The translations under genes were made by a program, and so were the position numbers. From Candidatus Electrothrix aestuarii (lineage in GTDB: Bacteria > Desulfobacterota > Desulfobulbia > Desulfobulbales > Desulfobulbaceae), in contig CP159373.1 in the NCBI GenBank assembly GCA_032595685.2, forward strand, positions 1,447,001-1,511,000: a DNA stretch of 64,000 bases, in the 5' to 3' direction. Shown piece by piece: positions 26,514-35,220 of this stretch. Below the pieces are notes generated by a model, which was not told the DNA's origin, searched no databases, and saw only the letters and a list, made by a program, of their open reading frames with translations. Position 1 is the stretch's first letter; every line of letters begins with the position of its first letter.

Positions 26514-26912
26514 ATGAAAAAAGAACCTGTCAAACGTTACAGCCAGGCACTTAAACAACAGGTTGTCAGAGAGTACGAAGAGGGCGTCAGCATATACAGC
26601 TTGCGTCAGAAATATGGCATTGGCGCTCACGGCACCGTAGAGCGATGGATTAAGAAGTTTGGCCGTTCCGGTTACCGCGCCGAGGTTGTGCATATCCAAA
26701 CGGTTGAAGATCAGCTTGAATTTAAAGCAATGAAAAGCCGGATCAAGGAGCTGGAATCGGCATTGGCACAAAGCGTCCTTGAAAACCGGATGCTGGAAAC
26801 CACGATAGAAGTAGCCGATCAATCATTGGGCACTGATATTAAAAAAATTTCGGGAGGAAATTATAACCAGGGCAGCAGCTGTAAGGCAGATCAGCAGGCA
26901 GGCGGCCTGTAA
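26514..26912 (+). CDS. IS3-family transposase OrfA
   Basis: A 132-aa DNA-binding subunit with an N-terminal helix-turn-helix (SQALKQQVVREYEEGVSIYS, then LRQKYGIG) and a C-terminal leucine-rich coiled coil (MKSRIKELESALAQSVLENR). The start at 26514 is preferred over 26490 because CAGGAGGGG lies just before it. A run of seven A at 26841-26847 is the likely -1 slippage site that fuses OrfA to OrfB: shifting there gives the continuous reading LKKFREEIITRAAAVRQISR. Confidence 0.85.
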   Translation: MKKEPVKRYSQALKQQVVREYEEGVSIYSLRQKYGIGAHGTVERWIKKFGRSGYRAEVVHIQTVEDQLEFKAMKSRIKELESALAQSVLENRMLETTIEVADQSLGTDIKKISGGNYNQGSSCKADQQAGGL

Positions 26913-26949
26913 CTGGTACGGTATCAGTCGGCAGGCATATTACCAGGCA

Positions 26950-27720
26950 TTGCAGCGACAGATGCTCCAGGCAGCCGAAAACCAACTCATCGTGGAACTG
27001 GTCAGGGCCATCCGCCAGCGTCACCCACGTATGGGCGGACGAAAACTGCATTACGAACTACAGGATTCGATGGCCGCCTTGGGAATTTCCAGGGGCAGAG
27101 ACGCATTTTTCAAGCTGTTATCAGCACATAACCTGCTGGTCCCAACCAGACTCAGCCATCGCAAAACCACACATGCTGGCCTGTGGCGATGCCCCAATCT
27201 GTTGATTGATTTAACCATTACCCACGTCCATCAGGCCTGGGTTGGTGACATCACCTATATCACGACCGAGACGGGATTTGTTTATCTGGCTTTACTGACC
27301 GATGTTTTTTCTCGCTTTATTGTCGGCTTCGATCTCTCGTCGTCGCTTGCGGTCGAAGGGTGTGACCGGGCGCTGAAACAGGCGATAGCACAGGCTGACG
27401 GTGCTGATTTGCGTGGCCTGATCCATCATTCGGATCATGGGGTGCAATACACCGCCTGGCTGTACCGGGAGCGATTGCAAAAGATGGAGATACGTTCCAG
27501 CATGGGAGAAGTGGGCAACTGTTACGAAAACGCCTTAGCTGAACGAGTGAATGGAATCTTAAAAGGCGAATATGGCCTTGACGACCTTTTCATTGATAAG
27601 GAACATGCTCAGAAAGCTGTCCGGGAAGCTGTATGGCTATACAATTATGAACGGCCTCACCTGGCACTCAACTATGGAAAGCCTGCAGAGATTTATTTTG
27701 AGAAAATTGATGTGAAGTAG
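26950..27720 (+). CDS. IS3-family transposase OrfB (integrase core)
   Basis: A 256-aa integrase-like catalytic subunit read from an internal ATG; in the OrfAB fusion the frame begins about 100 bp earlier at the A7 slippage site. It contains the HTH_21 region (RQRHPRMGGRKLHYEL) and the rve domain with the DDE residues in WVGDITYI, LIHHSDHGVQYT and NCYENALAERVNG. All catalytic residues are present. Confidence 0.9.
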   Translation: MQRQMLQAAENQLIVELVRAIRQRHPRMGGRKLHYELQDSMAALGISRGRDAFFKLLSAHNLLVPTRLSHRKTTHAGLWRCPNLLIDLTITHVHQAWVGDITYITTETGFVYLALLTDVFSRFIVGFDLSSSLAVEGCDRALKQAIAQADGADLRGLIHHSDHGVQYTAWLYRERLQKMEIRSSMGEVGNCYENALAERVNGILKGEYGLDDLFIDKEHAQKAVREAVWLYNYERPHLALNYGKPAEIYFEKIDVK

Positions 27721-27946
27721 TTACTATTTTGGTGTCAACATATTTCAGGACTTGACAGTTGATCAAGCTCACGAGGATTTAAAAAAAATTCGATCAGCAA
27801 TCGATAATTTGCACCGAAAAAATATTTTAGAAAAGGATTCTTTCACTGTCAGGCAGTTTCATGATTTTGTTATATCTTCAATTGATCTAACAGATCAAGC
27901 AGTTGAATCTTGGTTGTGTGAAAATCAAGTTGATGTGTATCCAATA

Positions 27947-29685
27947 CCTAAATTGAGCGATTCATGGTCTGGGTAAAGCAATTCCGGTAAGAAAAGCTCA
28001 ATTTTTTAAAAATTGGTTCTCAGGGGAAAACAAAAACACCTCTGAATATAGCTTTTCTTCAGATCCGTTACGTTTTGGGGCCAATTTCCGCAGTTTTCAT
28101 GAAAATTGGGCGCACTTATCCTGTCTGAATTCAAATTGAGAATTGCCGGAGATGCTCACCTAGTGTTGTAACACAGGGGGCTCAATACACCTTTTTAACA
28201 TTTCGGCTAATTGAAGCCCTTCAAAAGCACACCGGGCCACTTTTAATACAACCTGACCGCTGTGCCTGACAATTTTACCCGCTACATCTATCAGTTGACG
28301 GCGTACTGTTGATGCATAGGCTGTTATTGAAACTACGGGAGAAGCTGCATCCTCTTTGAATGATTCAAAAAGAAAAAAGCCGACCAGTAACATGTAATAC
28401 CACGCAGCGTTTGGAGTGAATCGAGTGAACGGCAGTTGTTCATGGCCAAAATCCTTGAAACCTCGGTTAACCAACTCGTCGCTACCGCGTACATGATACC
28501 CTGCAACAATAGCGTTGGCACTTACATATTCTGACATAACACCCGCCTTTTCAAGAAGTTCGTCAATAGTTCCGCCACGCCCAAGATTTGTAATGATCAC
28601 GGTGTCCGGACCAGTTCCTGGAAGCCGAAGCTGAGACCCGTGGTTGCACAGGCGACAGTATATAGCTCGTCGAAATTGCTTCCAATTACCCCTTTTAGTG
28701 CCGAATTCCGCATACTCCCAAATATCTTTCTTACCGGGTGCGGCAAAACGCCTCCAACGGGTTGTCTCACTTGCAAATTCTTTTATATCTTTATACATCT
28801 TCCCACCACAGATATAACCAACACCAAGTTGCTCACAAAATTCAAAAATCTTCTGGTCGAAAAAACCACTGTCCATTCGAATAACAATCGGGACATCATG
28901 TCGATATTCCTTTCTGATGCGATTCACAATATGCAATATCATTTTTTGGACAGTGTCACCGTGATTCGAGTGCTTATCACCACCGCGAAAAACCGCATCT
29001 ACAAAAAATCTTCCCCAGTTCATCTGTAACGGCTGGAATCCTTTCTTTTTTTTATAGGTCGGTTTTACTCCATGTCGACACTCTGCGTCATCGTTGTCCA
29101 TAACCATTGTATCAATGCCGAGTTCAACAACGGCTGGCTTGGTTATATTCAATCGCCAAATGAACAGCTTCTGCAGCAGACGTCGAAAAACAAACACTTT
29201 AACAAAAGAAAAATTGCCGAAAAAACGCTTGATTGTATGCGAGGAGGCCATGTCATCCTCTGATGTCTCTATACAGGCGGCATAGCCCTTATCTGCCTTA
29301 AGATCGTCAAAGTACACCAGATGTCGACTGGTTCCGTCCATCATAAAACAGAATATCTGCTTGAATATCTCAACCGCCGATGCACCTTTTTTGCTTTTTC
29401 TCAGATCGCAGAACAAACTCTCAATAATAGGGAATAATGAAATACCATGCAGGTACGCTATAAAAAGAGACAGACCTGACCGACTGGTCAAACAGTCGTC
29501 AGTTATGTCAATATAATTAATTTTCAGGTCACTTTTTCGATAGGTCGTGTTTTTTTTCTTCTTCATGGTACTTCACCCGGAGGGTTGCAAATCAATTAAG
29601 CTGTAATTCTTTACTTACATGAATAATAACATATAGTTGAAATGTAAAAAAGGATTATTTTATATCAAGAATCGCTCAATTTAGG
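27947..29685. mobile_element. IS1380-family insertion sequence, complete
   Basis: A 1739-bp element with perfect 17-bp inverted repeats CCTAAATTGAGCGATTC at both ends. The 5-bp target duplication is CAATA (27942-27946 and 29686-29690). CC-starting ends and a 4-5 bp duplication are typical of IS1380. It is the second insertion in the PIN-domain gene and carries one minus-strand transposase. Confidence 0.92.
28160..29566 (-). CDS. IS1380-family transposase
   Basis: A 468-aa DDE transposase. The N-terminal part is YIDITDDCLTSRSGLSLF, and the catalytic aspartates are in ELGIDTMVMDNDD and VPIVIRMDSGFFDQK. The C-terminal region contains NELVNRGFKDFGHEQLPFTR-like sequence, where a Glu would complete the triad. 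The order and length fit the IS1380 family. No frameshift is seen, so the element may be functional. Confidence 0.9.
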   Translation of the reverse strand: MKKKKNTTYRKSDLKINYIDITDDCLTSRSGLSLFIAYLHGISLFPIIESLFCDLRKSKKGASAVEIFKQIFCFMMDGTSRHLVYFDDLKADKGYAACIETSEDDMASSHTIKRFFGNFSFVKVFVFRRLLQKLFIWRLNITKPAVVELGIDTMVMDNDDAECRHGVKPTYKKKKGFQPLQMNWGRFFVDAVFRGGDKHSNHGDTVQKMILHIVNRIRKEYRHDVPIVIRMDSGFFDQKIFEFCEQLGVGYICGGKMYKDIKEFASETTRWRRFAAPGKKDIWEYAEFGTKRGNWKQFRRAIYCRLCNHGSQLRLPGTGPDTVIITNLGRGGTIDELLEKAGVMSEYVSANAIVAGYHVRGSDELVNRGFKDFGHEQLPFTRFTPNAAWYYMLLVGFFLFESFKEDAASPVVSITAYASTVRRQLIDVAGKIVRHSGQVVLKVARCAFEGLQLAEMLKRCIEPPVLQH

Positions 29686-30576
29686 CAATAGCTGAAACTT
29701 CAATAGAAGAACTTTTTAAAAGCTATTTCGCTGGAACAGGTGCGTTTAGGAGTAAAAAACAGCGAGAGGACATTCCCGATGCAGTGATATATGATTGCAT
29801 TGTAAAGTTATCTCAGAATGAAGAGATTTTGGTAGTTGTAAAGGACGGGGCTCTTAGAAACGCAATATCGACACTTGATAATGTTCGTACTTACGAATCA
29901 TTACCAGAGATTCTTGATCTTCCGGCACTAAAAAAAATTCTTGCTGAACTAAATGTAGGTGAAAAGAAAGTTAAGTCTATAATTGATACTCTAGCCACTT
30001 CCGATTGCCGTTATGATATCACTGAATACCTAAACGAAAATCAATTGGTTAAGATTGAAGAAAGCTATGATGAAAATTTTATTGAGCTTCCGTATGAACT
30101 TGATGATATTGAGATTAATACCTGTGAAGTGCAAATTCGTAACCTCCAAGGTATTTTTATTGATTCTCCCACATATTTAGGCAATGGAAAGTTTAGCTAC
30201 ACACTTGTTGCTGAATGCCACGCTTCTCTATCTTTTCACTGTGGAAATGATATATATGAATCGCTTCCTTATGAATATAGAAAAGCTCTTTCGAAATCGG
30301 AGGTTAGTGGTCAAAGTGAAGTGCGCGTAAAAGGTGATGTTGATGTAGCATTTCAAGGTGTTTTGGTGCTGAGTGGTATTGATGAAAATACAGACTCAGG
30401 ACAACTTAAAGTGCATTTATCTTATCTCGGTGCTGAACGGAGTCCTATTGATTGTGAAATTAACTTGGAAAAATTGAAAGTTGAAGAAGTTTACTAAATC
30501 CTCTTGGCAAAGTGCAAACTGGACGGGAAGCTTCTGTTTATCAAAAACGCTATGATTTAAAAAATAAATTAGAAAA

Positions 30577-31488
30577 ATGATAAATCAATTAAGACAATTC
30601 CTTTCTGAAGATGTGATTAATGCTTACTATACATTAGACAGTTTTCGTTCATCAAATGATGAATGGAGATATAAATTTATGGATAATGAAGAGTATTCGA
30701 AAATTGAAGATATAGGAGAGCTGTCCAGTATTTACTGGAAGGAAATGATAAACAGGATTCACATAATAATTTTAGTCTCTTCTTTTAAAACATTAAGATG
30801 GATAGAGGCTATTGATAATAATGTAACAAATTATTATGGGTTTTGTGTAGCCTTAAGAGGTTTAATAGAGTCTGTATCGGATACTTTTTATACTTTAAGA
30901 AAAGTACCTTTAACTATAGCAACTGATTACATGGTTATAAAAAAACAAATACATAAAATGTCAAAATTTTTAACAACACATAAAAATCTTGAGTCAGAGC
31001 TGTTACATTTTATCCAAGCTACCAGATTATCTAAAAAACAAAAGATCCAATACCCAAAATATTATAACTCAAAACAGATAAAGGAATACATAGAATCAAT
31101 GACAGAAAAAGACGACGATAGTATCATATATTTATATCAAATTTTATGTGGCATTTCACATCCCTCCTATGAATCTACAAGTTTGTTTCTCTTTATGCAC
31201 GAAGGAGAAACTATCGTCTGCAATGATAGTTTATCATATGAGAGAAATTTAGTTGAAGCAATTTTAAATACTCAGAAGAAGACAATAACAAAGTTGTTTA
31301 CAGTATATATAAATAACATTTATTCAATATTAATATTACTTAATAAATTTGATATGAAAAATATATATTCATATATAAGCCTTGAGAATGAATTTAAGAA
31401 AAATTGCATATGGAAAGAAATAGAAACATTTATAGAGAAGTCAAAATTAAAATATAAGGAAGCATTAGTAACCGGGAAGTATAACTAA
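30577..31488 (+). CDS. Unknown 303-aa helical protein
   Basis: An AT-rich gene whose product I do not recognise. It is soluble and largely helical, rich in Ile, Lys and Asn. The central ISHPSYESTSLFLFMH stretch and the N-terminal IHIIILVSSFKTLRWIEA helix recall uncharacterised HEPN/DUF5677-like proteins, but I cannot confirm that. It follows the broken PIN gene by 80 bp in the same direction and shares its base composition, so the two may have arrived together. There is no strong ribosome binding site (AAATTAGAAAA). Confidence 0.55.
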   Translation: MINQLRQFLSEDVINAYYTLDSFRSSNDEWRYKFMDNEEYSKIEDIGELSSIYWKEMINRIHIIILVSSFKTLRWIEAIDNNVTNYYGFCVALRGLIESVSDTFYTLRKVPLTIATDYMVIKKQIHKMSKFLTTHKNLESELLHFIQATRLSKKQKIQYPKYYNSKQIKEYIESMTEKDDDSIIYLYQILCGISHPSYESTSLFLFMHEGETIVCNDSLSYERNLVEAILNTQKKTITKLFTVYINNIYSILILLNKFDMKNIYSYISLENEFKKNCIWKEIETFIEKSKLKYKEALVTGKYN

Positions 31489-31598
31489 TATAATTTATAG
31501 GTACGATACGCTTCTAAGTAACAAGTCTGTATTTATTTGTTATTTTTAGGTTTGGTCTCGGCCGCAGGCCGGGGGGGGACGCTTTCAAATAACGGATA

Positions 31599-31784
31599 TT
31601 GCTTGGTCACCCGGAATACTACCGACAATTCGGGTTTAAGAATGTTAACGATCTCGCTCTTGAGGGCGTTCCGCAGGAAGTGTTCTTTGCTCTTTCCTTT
31701 GCCGAGAACATACCGCAGGGCAATGTCATGTTTCACAAAGGATTTACAGCAACCGGTCCGAAAAACGGTACAGTTGACAACTAA
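31599..31784 (+). pseudogene. GNAT acetyltransferase, 3' fragment
   Basis: The open frame begins LGHPEYYRQFGF and continues through LEGVPQEVFFALSF to a stop. This is the C-terminal part of YhbS-like GNAT N-acetyltransferases (VLGHPEYY..FGF, then VPDEVFMAL). The N-terminal acetyl-CoA-binding core is absent. The break lies near an unusual run of eight G at 31571-31578. It is a gene remnant in a region of gene fragments. Confidence 0.75.
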
Positions 31785-31831
31785 ACACCGCTCCAGAACC
31801 CGGCGTTCTGGGGAAGAATGAGGAAAATACC

Positions 31832-32671
31832 ATGTTTGAAGAACTAGAGAAAATCAACCAACGCCCTGAACCGTTCCAATATTACACGGCAAGTGATCTG
31901 TGGACTGATGAGCATACGTCAAAGCAGATGCTTTCATACCATCTTAACGAAGCCATTGATGTTTCTTCGCGAAACGCGGAGTTTATCAGGCGATCAGTGG
32001 ACTGGATCGCAGCGCAGTTCAATATCGGCAAGGACACCAGGATAGCTGATTTCGGCTGTGGTCCGGGACTCTATGCAGCAGCTTTGGCAAAACACGGCGC
32101 AAAGGTGACCGGTATTGATTTCTCCAAAAGGTCCATCGACTACGCAAAAGAAGTTGCAGACCGTGAGCAGTTGAATATCAACTATCTGAACCAGAACTAC
32201 CTGAAATTTGAGCCGGAAGAACAGTTCGATCTTGTTGTGATGATTATGTGTGATTTTTGCGTCCTCAGCCCGACGCAACGCAAGATGCTTCTGAGCAAAT
32301 TCCATAACATGCTGCAACCGGGAGGCTCGGTTCTTCTTGATGTAAACTCCCTCTCGGCGTTTGAACAACGGGAAGAGAGCGCGACCTATGAGCTGAACCA
32401 ACTCAACGGATTTTGGTCACCGAACAAGTATTACGGCTTTGTGAATACTTTCAAATACGATGATGAGAAGGTCATTCTGGATAAGTACACCATCATTGAG
32501 CCTGAACGCACCAGAGAGGTCTACAACTGGTTTCAGCATTTTACCCCTGAAGACCTTGAAAACGAGTTTGTTGCGGCTGGCTTCTCCATCAAAGGGCTGT
32601 ATTCCGACGTTGCAGGCAGAGGTTATGATCAGAAATCCAGCGAATTTGCCGTGATTGCCAGGAAAGCCTAA
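31832..32671 (+). CDS. Class I SAM-dependent methyltransferase
   Basis: A 279-aa methyltransferase with motif I IADFGCGPGLYAAALA, an acidic motif II end in VTGIDFSKRSI, post-motif LVVMIMCDFCVLSP and the motif III region MLQPGGSVLLDV. The N-terminal LEKINQRPEPFQYYTASDLW is a feature of a common uncharacterised family of small-molecule methyltransferases. The frame is complete and the gene has a weak ribosome binding site (GAGGAAAATACC). It is preceded by a GNAT fragment and followed, without a gap, by a nitroreductase fragment. Confidence 0.88.
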   Translation: MFEELEKINQRPEPFQYYTASDLWTDEHTSKQMLSYHLNEAIDVSSRNAEFIRRSVDWIAAQFNIGKDTRIADFGCGPGLYAAALAKHGAKVTGIDFSKRSIDYAKEVADREQLNINYLNQNYLKFEPEEQFDLVVMIMCDFCVLSPTQRKMLLSKFHNMLQPGGSVLLDVNSLSAFEQREESATYELNQLNGFWSPNKYYGFVNTFKYDDEKVILDKYTIIEPERTREVYNWFQHFTPEDLENEFVAAGFSIKGLYSDVAGRGYDQKSSEFAVIARKA

Positions 32672-32672
32672 T

Positions 32673-32768
32673 CGGGTAAACTTTGGCACTGAAATATATG
32701 ATCCGGCGGAAATAAGTGCAGCTTTGACAAAAGGCGACCCGGCAATTATAATTCCAATTATATTATAA
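32673..32768 (+). pseudogene. Nitroreductase fragment
   Basis: Immediately after the methyltransferase stop, 31 codons read RVNFGTEIYDPAEISAALTK, then GDPAIIIPIIL and a stop. This aligns with WVNLGTEIHDQDMLRELEIP and the following VAPIILGYP of the nitroreductase at 22648-23214. The rest of the gene is missing. Confidence 0.7.
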
Positions 32769-32790
32769 ATAATTATATGGAGGCGAGCGT

Positions 32791-33024
32791 ATGGGCCAAG
32801 TAACCATTTATCTTGATAATGAAACTGAGAACAAACTAAAAAAAGCTGCCAAATCAAGTCGTCTCTCTGTCAGCAAGTGGATCGCGGAGCTTATTCAGGA
32901 AAAAATTACGACTGAATGGCCTCAGGATGTTGTGAAGCTGGCAGGGAGTTGGAAGGATGATTTTCCAAGCATTGAAGAAATTAGGTCAAATGTCGGCCAT
33001 GATAACCCGAGGGAAGGACTGTAA
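32791..33024 (+). CDS. Ribbon-helix-helix antitoxin (VapB-like)
   Basis: A 77-aa antitoxin. The N-terminal QVTIYLDNETENKLKKAA, then SSRLSVSKWIAELI, is a ribbon-helix-helix DNA-binding domain of the CopG/VapB kind. The C-terminal part (WPQDVVKLAGSWKDDFPSIE) is the usual toxin-binding tail. GGAGGCGAGCG is a strong ribosome binding site. An AT-rich repeat (AATTATA-type) between 32750 and 32780 is a probable operator. The VapC gene begins one base after its stop codon. Confidence 0.85.
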   Translation: MGQVTIYLDNETENKLKKAAKSSRLSVSKWIAELIQEKITTEWPQDVVKLAGSWKDDFPSIEEIRSNVGHDNPREGL

Positions 33025-33025
33025 A

Positions 33026-33418
33026 ATGTATCTTCTTGACACAAATACATTGATTTACTTCTTTAAAGATATTGGCAATGTGGCTGAAACGTTACTGTCT
33101 AAGTCGCCAAAAGATATTTCTATTCCCTCAATCGTTCTCTATGAGCTTGAAGTAGGCATTGCAAAATCAAACAAGCCTGAGAAAAGAAAAAAGCAACTTG
33201 AAGCACTGACTTCAAGAATTACCGTTCAACCTTTTGCCTCGCGTGAAGCTGAAGCGGCAGCAATGATCAGAGCAGATTTAGAAAAAAAGGGAACGCCTAT
33301 AGGCCCATACGATACCCTTATTGCAGGAACAGCTCTGAGTTTGAACGCCACACTGGTCACCAATAACACAAGAGAATTTCAAAGGGTTGCTGGTCTGTCG
33401 CTGGAAGATTGGTTTTGA
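33026..33418 (+). CDS. vapC: VapC-like PIN-domain toxin
   Basis: A 130-aa PIN-domain ribonuclease toxin: YLLDTNTLIYFFK carries the first acidic residue, SIVLYELEVGIAKS the Glu, and GPYDTLIAGTAL and TNNTREFQRV the last acidic and polar residues. VapC toxins cut tRNA or rRNA and are held by VapB. The start at 33026 follows the antitoxin stop directly; the frame also extends upstream inside the antitoxin gene but without a ribosome binding site. Confidence 0.9.
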   Translation: MYLLDTNTLIYFFKDIGNVAETLLSKSPKDISIPSIVLYELEVGIAKSNKPEKRKKQLEALTSRITVQPFASREAEAAAMIRADLEKKGTPIGPYDTLIAGTALSLNATLVTNNTREFQRVAGLSLEDWF

Positions 33419-33433
33419 AAAGATCATAGAATT

Positions 33434-34168
33434 ATGGATTACACAGCGATTACATACAGGGAAGACAAATATGGTGGCATCATAATTGATGAGGCCACCG
33501 TTGTTCAACCTATTGATGCGTTTGAAAAAAGCCTCGTAAAGATGATCTCCAATCAGGCCGACAAGAAATTACTGTGGATTACTCTGCCCATCAGTAAATC
33601 GCATTATATTCCTGTATTCACAAAGCACGAATTTACATTTTATGACTGTAATGAAAAGACAATCATTCTGCTCAGGAAATTGGCACATAACCCTGTCATT
33701 CCCACCCCGACAAACCACACAATAGGAGTGGGGGCGTTTGTCCGGGACGGAGACAGCATATTGGTTGTCAAGGACAGGGTATACAGAAAATATAAGCTTC
33801 CGGGTGGTTATGTAGACAACGCAGAAAATATCTCACAGGCGGTCACAAGAGAGGTATCTGAAGAAACCGGAATAGATGTGCAGCCGGAGTCTGTCGTTTC
33901 CATCGGTCACTTTTCGCCATGTCAGTTTAATGCGTCAAATATTTATTTTGTTTGCAAAGCCGTGCCGTTATCCACAACGATTAATATTACCGACAGCCGG
34001 GAGATACTTGAAGCGCGATGGATAAGCATTGATGAGTATATGAACGCTGAGGATATTCACCCGTATAATAAATTGATTGTCAAAGTTGCAATGGAAAACA
34101 GAGGCATGAAACCTGAACCATGTGATTTTTTTACAAGCCTGAACAGCCAACATGAATTCTTCTCTTAG
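33434..34168 (+). CDS. Nudix hydrolase with N-terminal pre-Nudix domain (copy 1)
   Basis: A 244-aa protein with an N-terminal domain of about 95 residues (KYGGIIIDEATVVQPIDAFE, then WITLPISKSHYIPVF) like that in NUDT6, followed by the Nudix fold. The Nudix box GGYVDNAENISQAVTREVSE, continuing ETGI, contains the catalytic REVSEE core. It hydrolyses nucleoside diphosphates linked to another moiety; the substrate is unknown. A paralogue lies at 39623-40369, with all key residues shared. The last codons include an ATG that could start the next gene. Confidence 0.9.
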   Translation: MDYTAITYREDKYGGIIIDEATVVQPIDAFEKSLVKMISNQADKKLLWITLPISKSHYIPVFTKHEFTFYDCNEKTIILLRKLAHNPVIPTPTNHTIGVGAFVRDGDSILVVKDRVYRKYKLPGGYVDNAENISQAVTREVSEETGIDVQPESVVSIGHFSPCQFNASNIYFVCKAVPLSTTINITDSREILEARWISIDEYMNAEDIHPYNKLIVKVAMENRGMKPEPCDFFTSLNSQHEFFS

Positions 34169-34193
34169 GCTCAAGATGAAAGGATCAAAGAAA

Positions 34194-35171
34194 ATGTGCT
34201 ATTTGGTAATGAATGACATAAAATTCCTTTATATTCCGCTCAGTATAATCTTTGTCTTTGCTATCATCAATATTGGAACAGCTAACAAAATGAAACCTCA
34301 TTTTATGTCTCGAATGATACACAACGGATCAGTCAAACTCTACGCTGAAAGCTTTGGCAGCAAAGATGCTGTTCCGGTTCTGCTGATTGCGGGTGCAATG
34401 GCCCCAGCTCTCTTTTGGGAAGACAGCTTCTGCGCAACACTGGCTGCCAATGGATATTTCGTTATCCGATTCGACAACCGGGACATGGGCCGCTCAACCC
34501 ATTTTCCCCAGAACGCACCGGACAGCGGCATTGAGCTTCCCTATTCGATCAATGATATGGTGGACGATGCTGCTGCCGTTCTTGCTGCGCACTCAGGGCA
34601 ACCGGCGCATATCATCGGCCACTCTCTGGGCGGTTCCATTGCCCAGCTCTTTGCTCTGTCGTATCCGAAGAAAACCAGATCAGTGACAGCAGTGAGTAGC
34701 CCTGTCCTGGCCAAAGGAAATCTGCCATATATTGCAACACCTCCTGAGATTACGGAAAAAATCTGGGGGATATTTATGGCAAACCCCATGTACCAGGACC
34801 TTGAGAGAGGTGCGCCGGAATTCCTCAAGGTATGGCGTTATCTGAACGGGGACTGGGAGTTTGATGAGGACATGGCCTACCGATATACCGAGGCTATCTA
34901 TGCCACAGAAACAATCGGCCCGGCCTGGAATCATACCAATGTACAGGCTGGTATCCGGGATATCTGGGAAGAACTGAATCGCCTCAACAAACCCCTGCTC
35001 TATATTCACGGGAAAAAAGACTATCTTCCGGCCAATCCGGAAAACACAAAGATCCTTGCCCACTCCCTCGACAATGCGAAGGTTTTCATCATCAAAGGCG
35101 GGGGGCATGTGTTTTTCAACAAAGAACTCTGGGAACTTCTGAGTCAAAAAATCCTGCAACATATCCAGTAG
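34194..35171 (+). CDS. Alpha/beta hydrolase, membrane-anchored
   Basis: A protein of about 325 aa with an N-terminal hydrophobic segment (FLYIPLSIIFVFAIINIGTA) that is a signal or membrane anchor, followed by an alpha/beta-hydrolase domain. The nucleophile elbow is GHSLGGS, the oxyanion region VLLIAGAMAPALFW, the acid in YIHGKKDYLP and the catalytic His in GGGHVFF. Substrate unknown (esterase or haloperoxidase-like). The start at 34194 is chosen for the AAAGGA upstream; an earlier in-frame ATG at 34152 overlaps the Nudix gene by 17 bp, exactly as in the second Nudix/hydrolase pair at 40353. Confidence 0.82.
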   Translation: MCYLVMNDIKFLYIPLSIIFVFAIINIGTANKMKPHFMSRMIHNGSVKLYAESFGSKDAVPVLLIAGAMAPALFWEDSFCATLAANGYFVIRFDNRDMGRSTHFPQNAPDSGIELPYSINDMVDDAAAVLAAHSGQPAHIIGHSLGGSIAQLFALSYPKKTRSVTAVSSPVLAKGNLPYIATPPEITEKIWGIFMANPMYQDLERGAPEFLKVWRYLNGDWEFDEDMAYRYTEAIYATETIGPAWNHTNVQAGIRDIWEELNRLNKPLLYIHGKKDYLPANPENTKILAHSLDNAKVFIIKGGGHVFFNKELWELLSQKILQHIQ

Positions 35172-35220
35172 AAATAGAACAATATTTCTTGATCTAGAAG
35201 CAATAATCTCCTTAGAAATT

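Larger units (their letters stand above)
26460..27757. mobile_element. IS3-family insertion sequence, complete
   Basis: A 1298-bp element bounded by imperfect 26-bp inverted repeats beginning TG and ending CA (left TGACCCGTCCTGAATATAG, right complement TGTCAAGTCCTGAAATATG, both continuing into GTTGACAC). The 3-bp target duplication is GTT (26457-26459 and 27758-27760). It carries overlapping orfA and orfB typical of IS3. It is inserted in the PIN-domain gene. Confidence 0.92.
26310..30497 (+). pseudogene. PIN-domain gene (DUF4935-like) broken by two insertion sequences
   Basis: Three pieces join in frame when the IS3 element (26460-27757) and IS1380 element (27947-29685) and one copy of each target duplication are removed: 26310-26459 (MIKIILDTNILHQEG to EEYKSKRV), 27761-27946 (DQAHEDLKKIRSAID to QVDVYPI) and 29691-30497 (AETSIEELFKSYFAG onwards). 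The rebuilt protein is about 380 aa. It has the PIN acidic residues in ILDTN, an EE pair in the first part and EDIPDAVIYDC and VVKDGALRNA in the third, as in DUF4935 PIN-like ribonucleases. The remaining 180 residues form a beta-rich C-terminal domain of unknown kind. The third piece has an ATG at 29784 and could still make a 237-aa fragment. Confidence 0.85.
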
